DNA of 64,000 nucleotides from assembly GCF_000719955.1 (NCBI RefSeq), contig NZ_JOII01000016.1, positions 62,001 through 126,000 of the forward strand, given 5' to 3'. The position numbers were made by a program, and so were the translations under genes. The notes below the pieces were generated by a model. That model did not search any database. It was not told the origin of the DNA and worked only from the letters and a program-made list of their open reading frames with translations. Source of the stretch: Streptomyces albidoflavus (GTDB lineage: Bacteria > Actinomycetota > Actinomycetes > Streptomycetales > Streptomycetaceae). Shown piece after piece: positions 31,664-40,065 of the stretch (the first letter of the stretch is position 1; each line of letters starts with the position of its first letter).

Positions 31664-32653
31664 ATGACCGACTCGACTGCTACTCGCACCACCGGCGCCG
31701 TCGCCGCCGGCCTGGCCACGCTCACCGCCGACGGCGTGGTGCTCGACACCTGGTTCCCGGCGCCCGAACTGACCGACACCCCCGGGCCCGCGGGCACCGA
31801 ACGGCTCACCGCGACGCAGGCCGCCGAATTCCTCGGCGAGGCCGCCGCCCAGGCGCTGGGCGAGGACCCGCGCCGCGGGGTGGAGATCGTCGCGGTGCGT
31901 ACGGTCATCGCCTCGCTCGACGACAAGCCGCTCGACGCCCACGACGTCTACCTGCGGCTCCACCTGCTCAGCCACCGCCTGGTCCGCCCGCACGGCCAGA
32001 ACCTGGAGGGCATCTTCGCCCACCTCGCCAACGTCGCGTGGACCTCGCTCGGGCCGGTTCCGGTCGACTACCTGGAGCAGGCCCGCCTCAACGCCCGCGC
32101 CGCCGGCCTGCACCTCCAGGTCACCTCGGTGGACAAGTTCCCCCGGATGACCGACTACGTGGCCCCCAAGGGCGTCCGCATCGCCGACGCCGACCGGGTC
32201 CGCCTCGGCGCCCACCTCGCCGAGGGCACCACCGTGATGCACGAGGGCTTCGTCAACTTCAACGCCGGCACCCTCGGCACCTCCATGATCGAGGGCCGCA
32301 TCTCGGCCGGCGTCGTCGTCGGCGACGGCTCCGACATCGGCGGCGGCGCCTCCACCATGGGCACCCTCTCCGGCGGCGGCAACGTCATCATCTCCCTCGG
32401 CGAACGCTGCCTGGTCGGCGCCGAGGCCGGCGTGGGCATCGCCCTGGGCGACGAGTGCGTGGTCGAGGCCGGCCTCTACCTCACCGCCGGCACCCTGGTC
32501 ACCCTCCCCGACGGCGAGATCGTCAAGGCCCGCGAACTCAGCGGCGCCTCGAACATCCTCTTCCGCCGGAACTCCCTGACGGGCAAGGTCGAGGGCCGGC
32601 CGAACAACGCGGTCTGGGGCGGACTGAACGAGGTGCTGCACAGCCACAACTGA
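31664..32653 (+). CDS. dapD: 2,3,4,5-tetrahydropyridine-2,6-dicarboxylate N-succinyltransferase
   Basis: DapD (329 aa, the actinobacterial type 1 form) succinylates tetrahydrodipicolinate in lysine and meso-diaminopimelate synthesis, feeding the cell wall. The C-terminal half is a left-handed beta-helix built of hexapeptide repeats ([40 protein letters not shown]). The [22 protein letters not shown] stretch is characteristic of mycobacterial and streptomycete DapD. The ATG at 31664 is set by the leaderless promoter. It is monocistronic between two hairpins. Confidence 0.95.
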   Translation: MTDSTATRTTGAVAAGLATLTADGVVLDTWFPAPELTDTPGPAGTERLTATQAAEFLGEAAAQALGEDPRRGVEIVAVRTVIASLDDKPLDAHDVYLRLHLLSHRLVRPHGQNLEGIFAHLANVAWTSLGPVPVDYLEQARLNARAAGLHLQVTSVDKFPRMTDYVAPKGVRIADADRVRLGAHLAEGTTVMHEGFVNFNAGTLGTSMIEGRISAGVVVGDGSDIGGGASTMGTLSGGGNVIISLGERCLVGAEAGVGIALGDECVVEAGLYLTAGTLVTLPDGEIVKARELSGASNILFRRNSLTGKVEGRPNNAVWGGLNEVLHSHN

Positions 32654-32679
32654 CCCGGCCCCGCCCGGCGACGTACGCG

Positions 32680-32714
32680 GAAGGGCCCGCCCCGGAGACC
32701 GGAGCGGGCCCTTC
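32680..32714. terminator. Bidirectional terminator between dapD and nuclease gene
   Basis: An 11-bp stem (GAAGGGCCCGC and complement) continues into an inner CCGG/CCGG pairing. The outer bases give a T-containing tail (CCCTTC). It separates convergent genes. Confidence 0.85.
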
Positions 32715-32727
32715 GTCGTGCCCGGGG

Positions 32728-34584
32728 TCAGGGCCGGAACCGCAGCACCTGCGGGTCGTGGTCGCTGTTCTGGTCGGCGAACTCGGCGTTGATGTGGACG
32801 CTGTCGTAGTGGAAGTGCTTGACGGCGGGGGTGACCAGGATCTGGTCGAGGATCTGGCTGTTGCCCTGGAAGACGTAGGAGTAGCGCTCGGCGGGCGGGA
32901 GGGAGAGGGCGGCGGGCTTGAGGGCCTTGCCGGCGGTGAGGGTTTGGGTGGTGGCGGAGAACTCGAAGTCGTTGATGTCGCCGAGGACGAGGACCTTGGC
33001 CTTGCGGTCGGCCGACAGGAGCTTCTTGACGAAGGTGTTGACCGAGGCGGCCTGGGCGTGGCGCTGGGTCTCCGAGGAGCGGGTGGGGGGCTGGCGGTGG
33101 CCGGCCAAGGGCTCGTCGCCGCCCTTGGAGGCGAAGTGGTTGGCGATCAGGAAGACGCGCTCGCCGCGGAAGGTGAACTCGCCCGCCAGCGGCTTGCGGC
33201 TGTTCTGCCAGGCCGGGTCGGCCGGGTCGACGCGGCCGGGGGAGTGGGTGAGGGCGGCGCCCCCGCGTTCGCGGACCACGCCGGTCGCGGTGGTGGCGTC
33301 GCCGCCGGGGCGGTCGGTGAAGGAGACCCGGGCCGGGTTGAAGAGGAAGGCCTGGCGGATGTTGCCGCCGGGCTCGCCGCCGTCCGCCTTGTCGACCGGG
33401 TCGATACCGCGCCAGTCGTAGCGCGGCCCGCCCGCCGCCGTGATCGCCTCGGTGAAGCGGCGCAGCGTCTCGTCGGCGGAGACCGTGCCGTCGTCGGTGG
33501 GCCCGTTGTCGTCCTGGATCTCCTCCAGCGCCAGCACGTCGGGGGAGGCGAGGTTGGTGACGACGGCCCGGGCCAGCGCGTCGAACTTCTCCTGCGGGTC
33601 GCCCGGGTCGAGGTTCTCGACGTTGTACGTGGCCACCGCCAGCTCGTTCTTGGCCTGGGCCTTGGTCTTCTCCCGCTTCAGGCCCCGGCTCTCCACCTCG
33701 CCCAGCTCGCGGGCGGCCAGCGTGTACCCGCCGTACTGGTTGTAGTCGAGCGGGCCCTCGGTGCGGCCGGTGAGGCGGTCGCCCACGTCGGCCTGGGGGA
33801 AGGGGCTCTCGGCGAGCGGGGCGAGCTGCTGGACCTGGAGCCGCCCGGTGTTCTGCGCGGTGTACGAGCCGTAGACGGTGCCGCCGCGGGCGCTCGGCCG
33901 CTCGCCCGGCTTCACCGTCACCCACAGCTCGGCGTACGGGTCGGTGGCGCCGACGACGCGGGAGCTGCCGATGCGGACGTTCATGCCCTCCAGGGACTCG
34001 TAGAAGTCCAGGGCGTACGAACGAGGCTTGAGGGGGAGGGAGTTGACGGAGCCCTGGGCCGCCGGGTCGCCCGCCGGGGTGTAGCGGGACGGGACGGCGC
34101 GGGCGTCGATCACCTGGGCGGGCGGCAGCGGGTTGCCGGACGAGACGACAGTGACCGAGGGCTGGGTGAGCTGGGTGAGCGACTGGTTGCCGCTGGAGGC
34201 GCCGCCCGGGACGTACTCGGTGACCGTGCCGGTGACCTCGACGGCGTCGCCGGCCTTCACCGTGGGGGCGCTGCTGGTGAAGACGAAGATGCCTTCGCTG
34301 GTGGCCGGGTCGGCGTCGGGGCGGGTGTCCTGGAACCAGAAGCCGCGCGAGCCGTACGTCCGGACGCCGGTGACGATGCCGGGGACCGCCTCCACCCGCT
34401 GCCCCACCAGCGGCGAGATCCGGGTCGTGCCCTGGATGTCGTGGATGCGCACGGTGTCGGCGGCGGCCTGCGGCGAGGCGGCCACCAGCAGGCCCGCGCC
34501 GAGCGCCACCGCGCAGAGGGCGGCGACGGCGGGGGAGCGGTGCGGCAGCGTGGCGCGAGCGGCGAGGCGGGGAGAACCGGCCAT
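32728..34584 (-). CDS. Secreted endonuclease/exonuclease/phosphatase-family nuclease
   Basis: A 618-residue secreted protein. Residues 1-41 are a signal peptide with a basic start, a hydrophobic core (AAVALGAGLLVA region) and an alanine-rich cleavage site before DTVRIHDIQG. An OB-fold-like region follows (about 45-150), then an EEP nuclease domain (about 290-618). Catalytic elements are visible: VATYNVENLD, LALEEIQDDNG (metal-binding Glu), NHFASKGG, LGDINDFE and a final NSDHDPQVLRF. The order matches extracellular DNases of the NucH/ExeM type. It probably degrades extracellular DNA or acts on phosphate esters. A consensus TTGACA lies upstream on the minus strand, but the matching -10 is poor. 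Confidence 0.9.
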   Translation of the reverse strand: MAGSPRLAARATLPHRSPAVAALCAVALGAGLLVAASPQAAADTVRIHDIQGTTRISPLVGQRVEAVPGIVTGVRTYGSRGFWFQDTRPDADPATSEGIFVFTSSAPTVKAGDAVEVTGTVTEYVPGGASSGNQSLTQLTQPSVTVVSSGNPLPPAQVIDARAVPSRYTPAGDPAAQGSVNSLPLKPRSYALDFYESLEGMNVRIGSSRVVGATDPYAELWVTVKPGERPSARGGTVYGSYTAQNTGRLQVQQLAPLAESPFPQADVGDRLTGRTEGPLDYNQYGGYTLAARELGEVESRGLKREKTKAQAKNELAVATYNVENLDPGDPQEKFDALARAVVTNLASPDVLALEEIQDDNGPTDDGTVSADETLRRFTEAITAAGGPRYDWRGIDPVDKADGGEPGGNIRQAFLFNPARVSFTDRPGGDATTATGVVRERGGAALTHSPGRVDPADPAWQNSRKPLAGEFTFRGERVFLIANHFASKGGDEPLAGHRQPPTRSSETQRHAQAASVNTFVKKLLSADRKAKVLVLGDINDFEFSATTQTLTAGKALKPAALSLPPAERYSYVFQGNSQILDQILVTPAVKHFHYDSVHINAEFADQNSDHDPQVLRFRP

Positions 34585-34776
34585 GGAGGGCTCCGAACGT
34601 GGTGGAGAACGGGGACACGAGACAGGGGACGCGAGCCGGTCCGCCGGGCGGCACCGGCCCACGGGTGCGGCTCTACGCGCGTCAATCTCTTGGAGGGCGG
34701 GGGGAGTTGTCAAGGGACGGCAGATGTACACCGGGTGACGCGGGCCGGAACCGGTCGGCATGCCAACAAATCCGTC

Positions 34777-34782
34777 TACGCT
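34777..34782 (+). promoter_or_regulatory. Candidate -10 for the 486-aa gene
   Basis: TACGCT fits TANNNT and would start transcription near 34789. That leaves a short leader with a GAGGAG ribosome-binding site (34811-34816) before the ATG at 34826. Confidence 0.4.
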
Positions 34783-34825
34783 GAACCGGCACCAGGACAC
34801 GCCGCCGACCGAGGAGAACCACCCG

Positions 34826-36286
34826 ATGCCCGCACACCCCCCGGCCCTGCCCCCGGTCAGGCTCACCTCCGAGGCGGAACTGGCGCGGGACGCGCTCGCC
34901 ACCCCACTGCTGGGCCGCGCCGTGCGGCTCGCCCGCTGGGCGGGACCGGCCACCCAGGTCGGCGCGGGCGGCGAACTCCTCGACGACCAGTTGCCCGAGG
35001 CCGCCGAGGCGCTCGGGCTGCCCGCCGGGGAGGAGGGCGAGGCGCTGGCCGGGGAGGCGTGGCGGGTCGCCGTGGACACCGGCCTGGTCACCGTCGAGGA
35101 CCCGCAGGAGGGCGCCGGCGGCGAGGAGACGCCCGGCACCGCCGAGGCCGGGCCCGAGCTGGCGCTGCTCACCGGCGGCAGCCCCCAGGACGTCCTGGGC
35201 GTCTGGGAGGCGGCCCTGGAGACCGTCCTCGCGGATGCCGCCGTGCCGGATCTGGAGGGGCTGGCCGAGATGGTCGAGGCGGGCGGGGAGTTCGATCTCG
35301 ACGCGCTCGACTGGGACCCCGAGGCCGAGGAGGAACTGCTCGAACTCGCCCTCACCAACCTCTACACGCTGACGCTGACCGCCGGCGCCGAGGCCGGCAC
35401 GCCGGTGCCGCTGCCCGCCCTCGCCGCCACGATGGTCGCCTCGGACGAGCCGATGGGCGAACCCTCCGACGAGGTCCTGGAGTTCGTCTCCGACACGATG
35501 ATGCGGCTGGACGACTACTTCCGGGCGCTGGAGCCGGTCGGGCTGGTCGAGTTCTGGCCGGTCGACGAGGAGCTGATGGCCGACGCCGACGAGGAGCCCG
35601 GGGCGCCCGAGCCGGAGGAGGACATCAGCCGCTACGGCATGGTCCGCCTCACCGCCCTCGGCCGCCACGCCCTGCGCCTGCGTCTCGCCGAGGCCGGTTA
35701 CGAGGTTCCCGTCGTGGGCGACCTGGCCGGCAAGGGTGCCGACGCGCTCCTCGACGGGATCGCCGGCTACCCGCCGGAGGCCGTCCGGGACGAGCTGGCC
35801 GCCTGGCTGGCCGGGCGCGAGGCCCCCGCCGCCGCCCGCGACCTGCTCGCCGCCGCCCGGGGCGCCGACGAGGGCGCGCCGCTGCGCCGGCTCCGCTGCC
35901 AGGAGGCGCTGTCGCTGGTCGGCAGCGAGGCGGAGGGCGCGCTGCGGGAGGTGCTGGACGACCCGGAGCTGGGCGGGCTCGCCCGGGTGTGGCTGGCGGA
36001 GCGGGGCGCCGGAGACGTTCCGCCGCCCTCGCAGGAGCTGGTCTTCTGGCTGACGGTGGACACCATCGCGGCCCAGCTGGCGGCGGAGGGCAACTCCGAG
36101 GAGCTGCGGGCTCTGGTGGAGGGCCTCGCCGACAAGCACAGCGGTTTCTTCGACGCGGCCTGGCGGGTGGAGCACCCCGCCACCGCCGACGTGCTGGAGG
36201 CGATGGGGCGGCTCCACCCGGACCGCAAGGTGGCGAAGGTCGCCCGCAAGGCCGCCTTCAAGGCGCGGTCACGCCAGGGGGTGTGA
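34826..36286 (+). CDS. Acidic, Ala/Leu/Glu-rich protein of unknown function (486 aa)
   Basis: I do not recognise a named family. The protein is soluble, strongly acidic and helix-rich. The N-terminal third looks like a winged-helix-like or helical fold (LARWAGPATQVGAGGELLDDQLPEAAEALGL), the middle is acidic (WDPEAEEELLELALTNLY), then comes ISRYGMVRLTALGRHALRLRL, which resembles a winged-helix strand-turn. The C-terminal 150 residues look like HEAT-type helical repeats (LLAAARGADEGAPLRRLRCQEALSLVGSEAEGALREVLDDPELGGLARVWLAE). The end is basic. The ATG at 34826 is chosen because GAGGAG lies 9 nt upstream; the frame is open from 34760. It is monocistronic. Confidence 0.8.
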   Translation: MPAHPPALPPVRLTSEAELARDALATPLLGRAVRLARWAGPATQVGAGGELLDDQLPEAAEALGLPAGEEGEALAGEAWRVAVDTGLVTVEDPQEGAGGEETPGTAEAGPELALLTGGSPQDVLGVWEAALETVLADAAVPDLEGLAEMVEAGGEFDLDALDWDPEAEEELLELALTNLYTLTLTAGAEAGTPVPLPALAATMVASDEPMGEPSDEVLEFVSDTMMRLDDYFRALEPVGLVEFWPVDEELMADADEEPGAPEPEEDISRYGMVRLTALGRHALRLRLAEAGYEVPVVGDLAGKGADALLDGIAGYPPEAVRDELAAWLAGREAPAAARDLLAAARGADEGAPLRRLRCQEALSLVGSEAEGALREVLDDPELGGLARVWLAERGAGDVPPPSQELVFWLTVDTIAAQLAAEGNSEELRALVEGLADKHSGFFDAAWRVEHPATADVLEAMGRLHPDRKVAKVARKAAFKARSRQGV

Positions 36287-36343
36287 CGGCGGGGGGCGCC
36301 AGTTCCCGTACAGGGAAAGGCTCTTGGCGGGCCCCCGGAAACG

Positions 36344-36383
36344 CGGCGGCGGCCCGGACCGGTGAAGGTCAGGGCCGCCGCCG
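36344..36383. terminator. Bidirectional terminator after the 486-aa gene
   Basis: A perfect 12-bp stem (CGGCGGCGGCCC and complement) encloses a 16-nt loop. Confidence 0.8.
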
Positions 36384-36445
36384 TCGTGTGTGCCTGGGGG
36401 CGTGCGTGGTGTCGTCCCGTCCGTCCCGGCGCCCGGCCGGGGGCG

Positions 36446-36628
36446 TCAGGCCGCTTCGACCATCTCGTCGCGGATGGCCGCAGCCCATTCGGTGACCAGC
36501 CGCTGGTACTCCGCGGCCTCGTCAGGGGAGAGGGAACCGCCCGCACGCAGCCACAGGCCGCGGATCTGCTCGTTCAGCACGGCTGCCGTACGCCGTGCGG
36601 GGCCGGAATGAGGGTGGTTCGTGGACAT
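36446..36628 (-). CDS. Small helical protein, paralogue A (60 aa)
   Basis: A 60-residue protein of unknown function. About 44 C-terminal residues (from VLNEQIRGLWLRAGG to EMVEAA) match the neighbouring small gene at 36900-37076 with 23 identities over 44 positions, without gaps. Predicted features are two amphipathic helices (NEQIRGLWLRAGG and PDEAAEYQRLVTEWAAAI) joined by a turn. There is no signal peptide or Cys. The ATG at 36628 lies 7 nt after a TAGGCT -10. Conservation of the pattern between the two copies is the main evidence that this is a real gene. Confidence 0.8.
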   Translation of the reverse strand: MSTNHPHSGPARRTAAVLNEQIRGLWLRAGGSLSPDEAAEYQRLVTEWAAAIRDEMVEAA

Positions 36629-36635
36629 GCCGCCA

Positions 36636-36641
36636 AGCCTA
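36636..36641 (-). promoter_or_regulatory. -10 hexamer for leaderless small gene A
   Basis: On the minus strand CCC-TAGGCT lies 7 nt before the ATG at 36628. The same C-rich lead (CCC) precedes the -10 of paralogue B. Confidence 0.55.
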
Positions 36642-36899
36642 GGGGAAAGAACTGACGTTCCGCCACGGAGCAGTCACTGATCGCACCGAGACACGGCTGT
36701 GACCTGGGGGTTCTTCGTGGGGATGCTGTGAGGATCACATTCGCCGCCGGTGTAGCGAGCCGCCGTACGGGGCAGGGCCGCTTCCTCCGGGGCGCATGAG
36801 GGGGCTCACAGGGGCACGGGGGCGCATGGTCCGGTCGTGCGGTACGGGTGGCCTGGGCGGCACGGGCCGGCCGCCCGGCCGTGGCGGAGCCCTGGGGGC

Positions 36900-37076
36900 T
36901 TACGCGGCCTCGGGCTCGCCCGTGTTGACGGCGGTGGCCCACTCCTCCACCAGCGCCTCGTACTCCGCGCGCTGTGCCGCCGTGAGCCGTCCGGCAGAGC
37001 GCAGCATGAGGGCGCGGATCTGCTCGTTGATGACGGACGGGGGGCGCACGCGGGCGGTTACGGGGATGGAGGACAT
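36900..37076 (-). CDS. Small helical protein, paralogue B (58 aa)
   Basis: A 58-residue protein, MSSIPVTARVRPPSV followed by the shared block VINEQIRALMLRSAGRLTAA and EYEALVEEWATAV. It is a paralogue of the gene at 36446-36628: same strand, same size, same two-helix pattern and the same acidic Ala-rich end. An upstream GTG or ATG would lengthen it to 75 aa, but a TACTCT -10 lies 6 nt before ATG 37076, which fixes this start. It ends in TAA, rare in this window. Function unknown. Confidence 0.8.
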   Translation of the reverse strand: MSSIPVTARVRPPSVINEQIRALMLRSAGRLTAAQRAEYEALVEEWATAVNTGEPEAA

Positions 37077-37082
37077 GTGAAC

Positions 37083-37088
37083 AGAGTA
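37083..37088 (-). promoter_or_regulatory. -10 hexamer for leaderless small gene B
   Basis: On the minus strand CCC-TACTCT lies 6 nt before the ATG at 37076. Confidence 0.55.
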
Positions 37089-37442
37089 GGGGCTCCGTGT
37101 GATCCCTCGCTGCGCATTGTCGGTCACCGAAGTGACACCTCCGTCGGGGAACCCGCTCTGACCTGCGCATACGCGCGAATTTCGGCCCCATGGCGGCCGA
37201 TTGTGACGTTCGACGCCTCACTGTCCCGGCGCGTTACCCGCAAAGACTGCGCCCCGTGGCGGAAAAGCGTCGTTCAGGGGCGGAGGCTGGACGCGCAGGT
37301 GCCGGAGGGGACGGCACGGGTGGCCACCGACGGGCGCGGGGTGCGGGAGGTGGCGGCGCTGACGGGGTGGCTGGGATGAGCCGGTGAACGGGGCCGTCCG
37401 GGTGGCCGGGGGCCGCACGGATGGCGAGCCCGGACGGACGGC
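37089..37442. other. Region without a credible gene
   Basis: About 350 bases between the small gene B promoter and the terD terminator. The upper half is slightly less GC-rich than its surroundings. Short open frames exist on both strands but lack ribosome-binding sites and recognisable content. I see nothing that I can support. Confidence 0.5.
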
Positions 37443-37477
37443 GGGGCGGCACCGGCGCTGCTCGTCGGTGCCGCCCC
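37443..37477 (-). terminator. Terminator of the TerD gene
   Basis: A perfect 12-bp stem (GGGGCGGCACCG and complement) encloses an 11-nt loop, 23 nt after the terD-like stop. Confidence 0.85.
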
Positions 37478-37500
37478 GTGCGGGTGCCGGGTGGGGCGCG

Positions 37501-38703
37501 CTACAGCGCCTGTGCGCCCGGCTTCACCATGCCGCGTACGGTGCGGGACTTCACGAAGTCGCCGATGGCGGTCATCTCCCACTCGCCGGAGTACTGGCGG
37601 ATCAGCTTGGCCATCAGGACGCCGGTCTGCGGCTCGGCCGAGGTGAGGTCGAAGCGGACCAGCTCCTCGTCGGTGGCCGCGTCGACCAGGCGACAGTACG
37701 CCTTGGCGACCTCGGTGAACTTCTGGCCGGAGAAGGAGTTGACGGTGAAGACGAGGCCGCTGACGTCGGCCGGGAGGCGGCCGAGGTCGACCACGATGAC
37801 CTCGTCGTCGCCGCCGCCCTCGCCGGTGAGGTTGTCGCCGGAGTGCTTGACGGCGCCGTTGAGGATCGACAGGCGGCCGAAGTAGCAGCTGTCCAGCTGG
37901 TTGCGCTGGGGGCCGTAGGCGATGACGGAGGCGTCCAGGTCGATGTCCTTGCCCCGGAAGGCGGGCTCCCAGCCCAGGCCCATCTTGACCTGGGAGAGGA
38001 GCGGGCGGCCGCCCTTGACCAGGGAGACCGTCTGGTTCTTCTGGAGGCTGACCCGGCCCTTGTCCAGGTTGATCTTCCCGGCGCCGGGAGCGGGGGCGGC
38101 CTGCGGGGCGGCGGGCGGCGGCGTCGACATGGCGGCGCGCGGGTCCGGGGCGGCGGGCGCGGCTGCCGGGGCGGCGGCGGGCGCCGGGGTCGCCGCGGCC
38201 GGCTCCTCCTCGACGCTCACCCCGAAGTCGGTGGCGATGCCGGCCAGTCCGTTCGCGTACCCCTGGCCGACGGCGCGGGCCTTCCAGGCGCCGTTGCGGC
38301 GGTAGACCTCGACGACGACGAGGGCGGTCTCGGCGCCGAGCTGCGGCGGGGTGAAGGTGGCGAGCACCTGGCCGTCGGCGCCGCGGACGGTGGCGGTGGG
38401 CTCGATGCCCTGGAAGGTCTGGCCGGCGGCGTCCGGGCTGGCCGTGACCACAATCTTCTCGATCTGGGCCGGGACCGACGCCGTGTCGACCACGATCGCG
38501 TCGGGGGCCGAGCCGCCGCCCGAGCGGTAGGTGACACCGGCGCCGGTGGGCTGGTTGTAGAAGATGAAGTCGTCGTCGGAGCGCACCTTGCCGTCGGCGG
38601 TGAGCAGCAGGCCCGAGACGTCGAGCCGCACCGGGGCGGAGACGTCCACCGTCACGCTGGTGGCGGTGAGAGGGATGTTCGAGCCGGGGGTCATAGCTGT
38701 CAT
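37501..38703 (-). CDS. Double-domain TerD family protein
   Basis: A 400-residue protein with two TerD/TerE-type domains joined by an Ala/Pro-rich linker (about residues 165-205). TerD domains bind calcium and are linked to tellurite and stress resistance. The first domain begins LTATSVTVDVSAPVRLDVSGLLL and has SDDDFIFYNQP. The second has INLDKGRVSLQKNQTVSL and the classic calcium site KDIDLDASVIAYG, with SGDNLTGEGGGDDE. In canonical single-domain TerD both features lie in one domain of about 190 residues. The ATG at 38703 is used; a second ATG at 38694 has better spacing to AGG. The MFS gene ends 36 nt upstream, so the two may be co-transcribed. Confidence 0.9.
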   Translation of the reverse strand: MTAMTPGSNIPLTATSVTVDVSAPVRLDVSGLLLTADGKVRSDDDFIFYNQPTGAGVTYRSGGGSAPDAIVVDTASVPAQIEKIVVTASPDAAGQTFQGIEPTATVRGADGQVLATFTPPQLGAETALVVVEVYRRNGAWKARAVGQGYANGLAGIATDFGVSVEEEPAAATPAPAAAPAAAPAAPDPRAAMSTPPPAAPQAAPAPGAGKINLDKGRVSLQKNQTVSLVKGGRPLLSQVKMGLGWEPAFRGKDIDLDASVIAYGPQRNQLDSCYFGRLSILNGAVKHSGDNLTGEGGGDDEVIVVDLGRLPADVSGLVFTVNSFSGQKFTEVAKAYCRLVDAATDEELVRFDLTSAEPQTGVLMAKLIRQYSGEWEMTAIGDFVKSRTVRGMVKPGAQAL

Positions 38704-38739
38704 GCCTGGAGGAACGAACGACCCCGCTTTGCCGTTCCC

Positions 38740-39951
38740 TTACCTACGCGGAACTTCCTCCGCTTCCCCCGAACGGACGCCCCGCCCCCGCGCCGGTACG
38801 GCGGCGCAGCCCAGGGCCGCCGTACCGGTGACCGCCAGCAGCACCCGGTGGTCCGTGACGGCGACCAGCCCGGCGCCCGCCACCAGCGCCACCGCGTTCG
38901 GCGCGTACAGCAGGGTGTGGACCCGGCCGGCCGTCACCCCGAGCCGGTCGGCGGGGGTCTCCCGCTGCACCGCCGTGAGCGCGGCGATCAGGACGCAGGG
39001 CAGCCCCGCGCCGATCAGCAGGCTCCCTGCCAGCACCGGGGCGTCGCCCGGCAGCGCCCGCACCGCGACGCCCAGCCCGAAGAGGGCGCAGCCCCCGGCG
39101 GCGAAGCCCCGTTCGCCGAGGCGTCGCATCAGCGTCCCGGCGGCGAGGCCCGTCGCGACCGACCCGGCGCCCTGCACCGCGTACAGGACGCCCGCCCAGC
39201 TCGGGGCGCGGCCCAGCCCCGCGTCGACCACGGCGTAGAGGCTCGCGCCGTTCACCCCGGCGAGCAGCATCGTGCAGGCCCCGGCGGTCACCAGGGCGCG
39301 CAGGGTGGGGGAGGGCGGCAGCAGGGGGCCGCGAGGGCGGTGGCGGGGGCGGGGTTCCGGGAGGGAGTCCGGGGTGCGGAGCAGGGTGTACAGGGCTGCC
39401 GCGCACAGGAAGGTGAGGGCGTCGAGGAGGGCGACGGCGGGGCCGCCGTACCAGGTGAACAGGGCGGCGCCGGTGAGCGGGGCGAGGAGCTTCATGCCCT
39501 CGTTCGCGGTCAGCCGCAGGCCGTTGAAGGTGCCCAGGAGGCGGGGGTCGAGGGTGGTGGCGGCGAGGGCGGTGCCGGCCGCGTCGTGGACGGTGCCGCA
39601 CACCCCGTACAGCGCCAGCACGGTGAGGATCAGCCAGAGCCGGCCGGGGGCGGCGGTGGCGGCGAGGAGCAGGAGGAGCGCCGCGGCGGCGAGATCGGTG
39701 GCGACGAGGAGGGGGCGGCGGGGGAAGCGGTCGGCGAGGGCGCCGAGCCACGGCGCGGCCGGGACGGCGGCCCACAGGGCGGCGGTGGCCAGGGCGGCGA
39801 GGCTGTCCGAGGCGGTCAGCTCCTTCACCCAGACCCCGGCCACCAGGGCCGTCGCCGAGGAGCCGAAGCCCGAGACGAGGACCGCGCCCAGGATCAGGGA
39901 CGCCTCCCGGTCGCGGAGGAGGTGGCGCGCGGTGCGCGGGGTGGTGGTCAT
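38740..39951 (-). CDS. MFS transporter
   Basis: A 403-residue major facilitator superfamily permease with about 12 hydrophobic helices. The loop 2-3 motif is seen as WLGALADRFPRRPLLVATD (G-x-x-x-D-R-x-x-R-R), and the central loop between helices 6 and 7 is Pro/Arg-rich (PEPRPRHRPRGPLLP). It resembles the MFS_3 / enterobactin-exporter subgroup. Substrate is unknown. The ATG at 39951 is preferred over an upstream start in poorly conserved sequence. It lies between a TerD gene and a two-component system on the same strand. Confidence 0.87.
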   Translation of the reverse strand: MTTTPRTARHLLRDREASLILGAVLVSGFGSSATALVAGVWVKELTASDSLAALATAALWAAVPAAPWLGALADRFPRRPLLVATDLAAAALLLLLAATAAPGRLWLILTVLALYGVCGTVHDAAGTALAATTLDPRLLGTFNGLRLTANEGMKLLAPLTGAALFTWYGGPAVALLDALTFLCAAALYTLLRTPDSLPEPRPRHRPRGPLLPPSPTLRALVTAGACTMLLAGVNGASLYAVVDAGLGRAPSWAGVLYAVQGAGSVATGLAAGTLMRRLGERGFAAGGCALFGLGVAVRALPGDAPVLAGSLLIGAGLPCVLIAALTAVQRETPADRLGVTAGRVHTLLYAPNAVALVAGAGLVAVTDHRVLLAVTGTAALGCAAVPARGRGVRSGEAEEVPRR

Positions 39952-40065
39952 GGGCGCAGGGTCGCGGCGCAGGGGGCGGCCGGACATCGGGCAGATGCCC
40001 CGGTGGAGGGGGTCGGAGGGGACCGGTTGCGGCCTGAGGAGGGGTGCCCGCAGCCGTCGTGGTGG

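Noticed and set aside
31435..36495. A plus-strand open frame of 1686 codons
   Set aside because: It runs across sufT-like, dapD, the nuclease gene and the 486-aa gene in wrong frames or antisense. It has no motif and no start signal.
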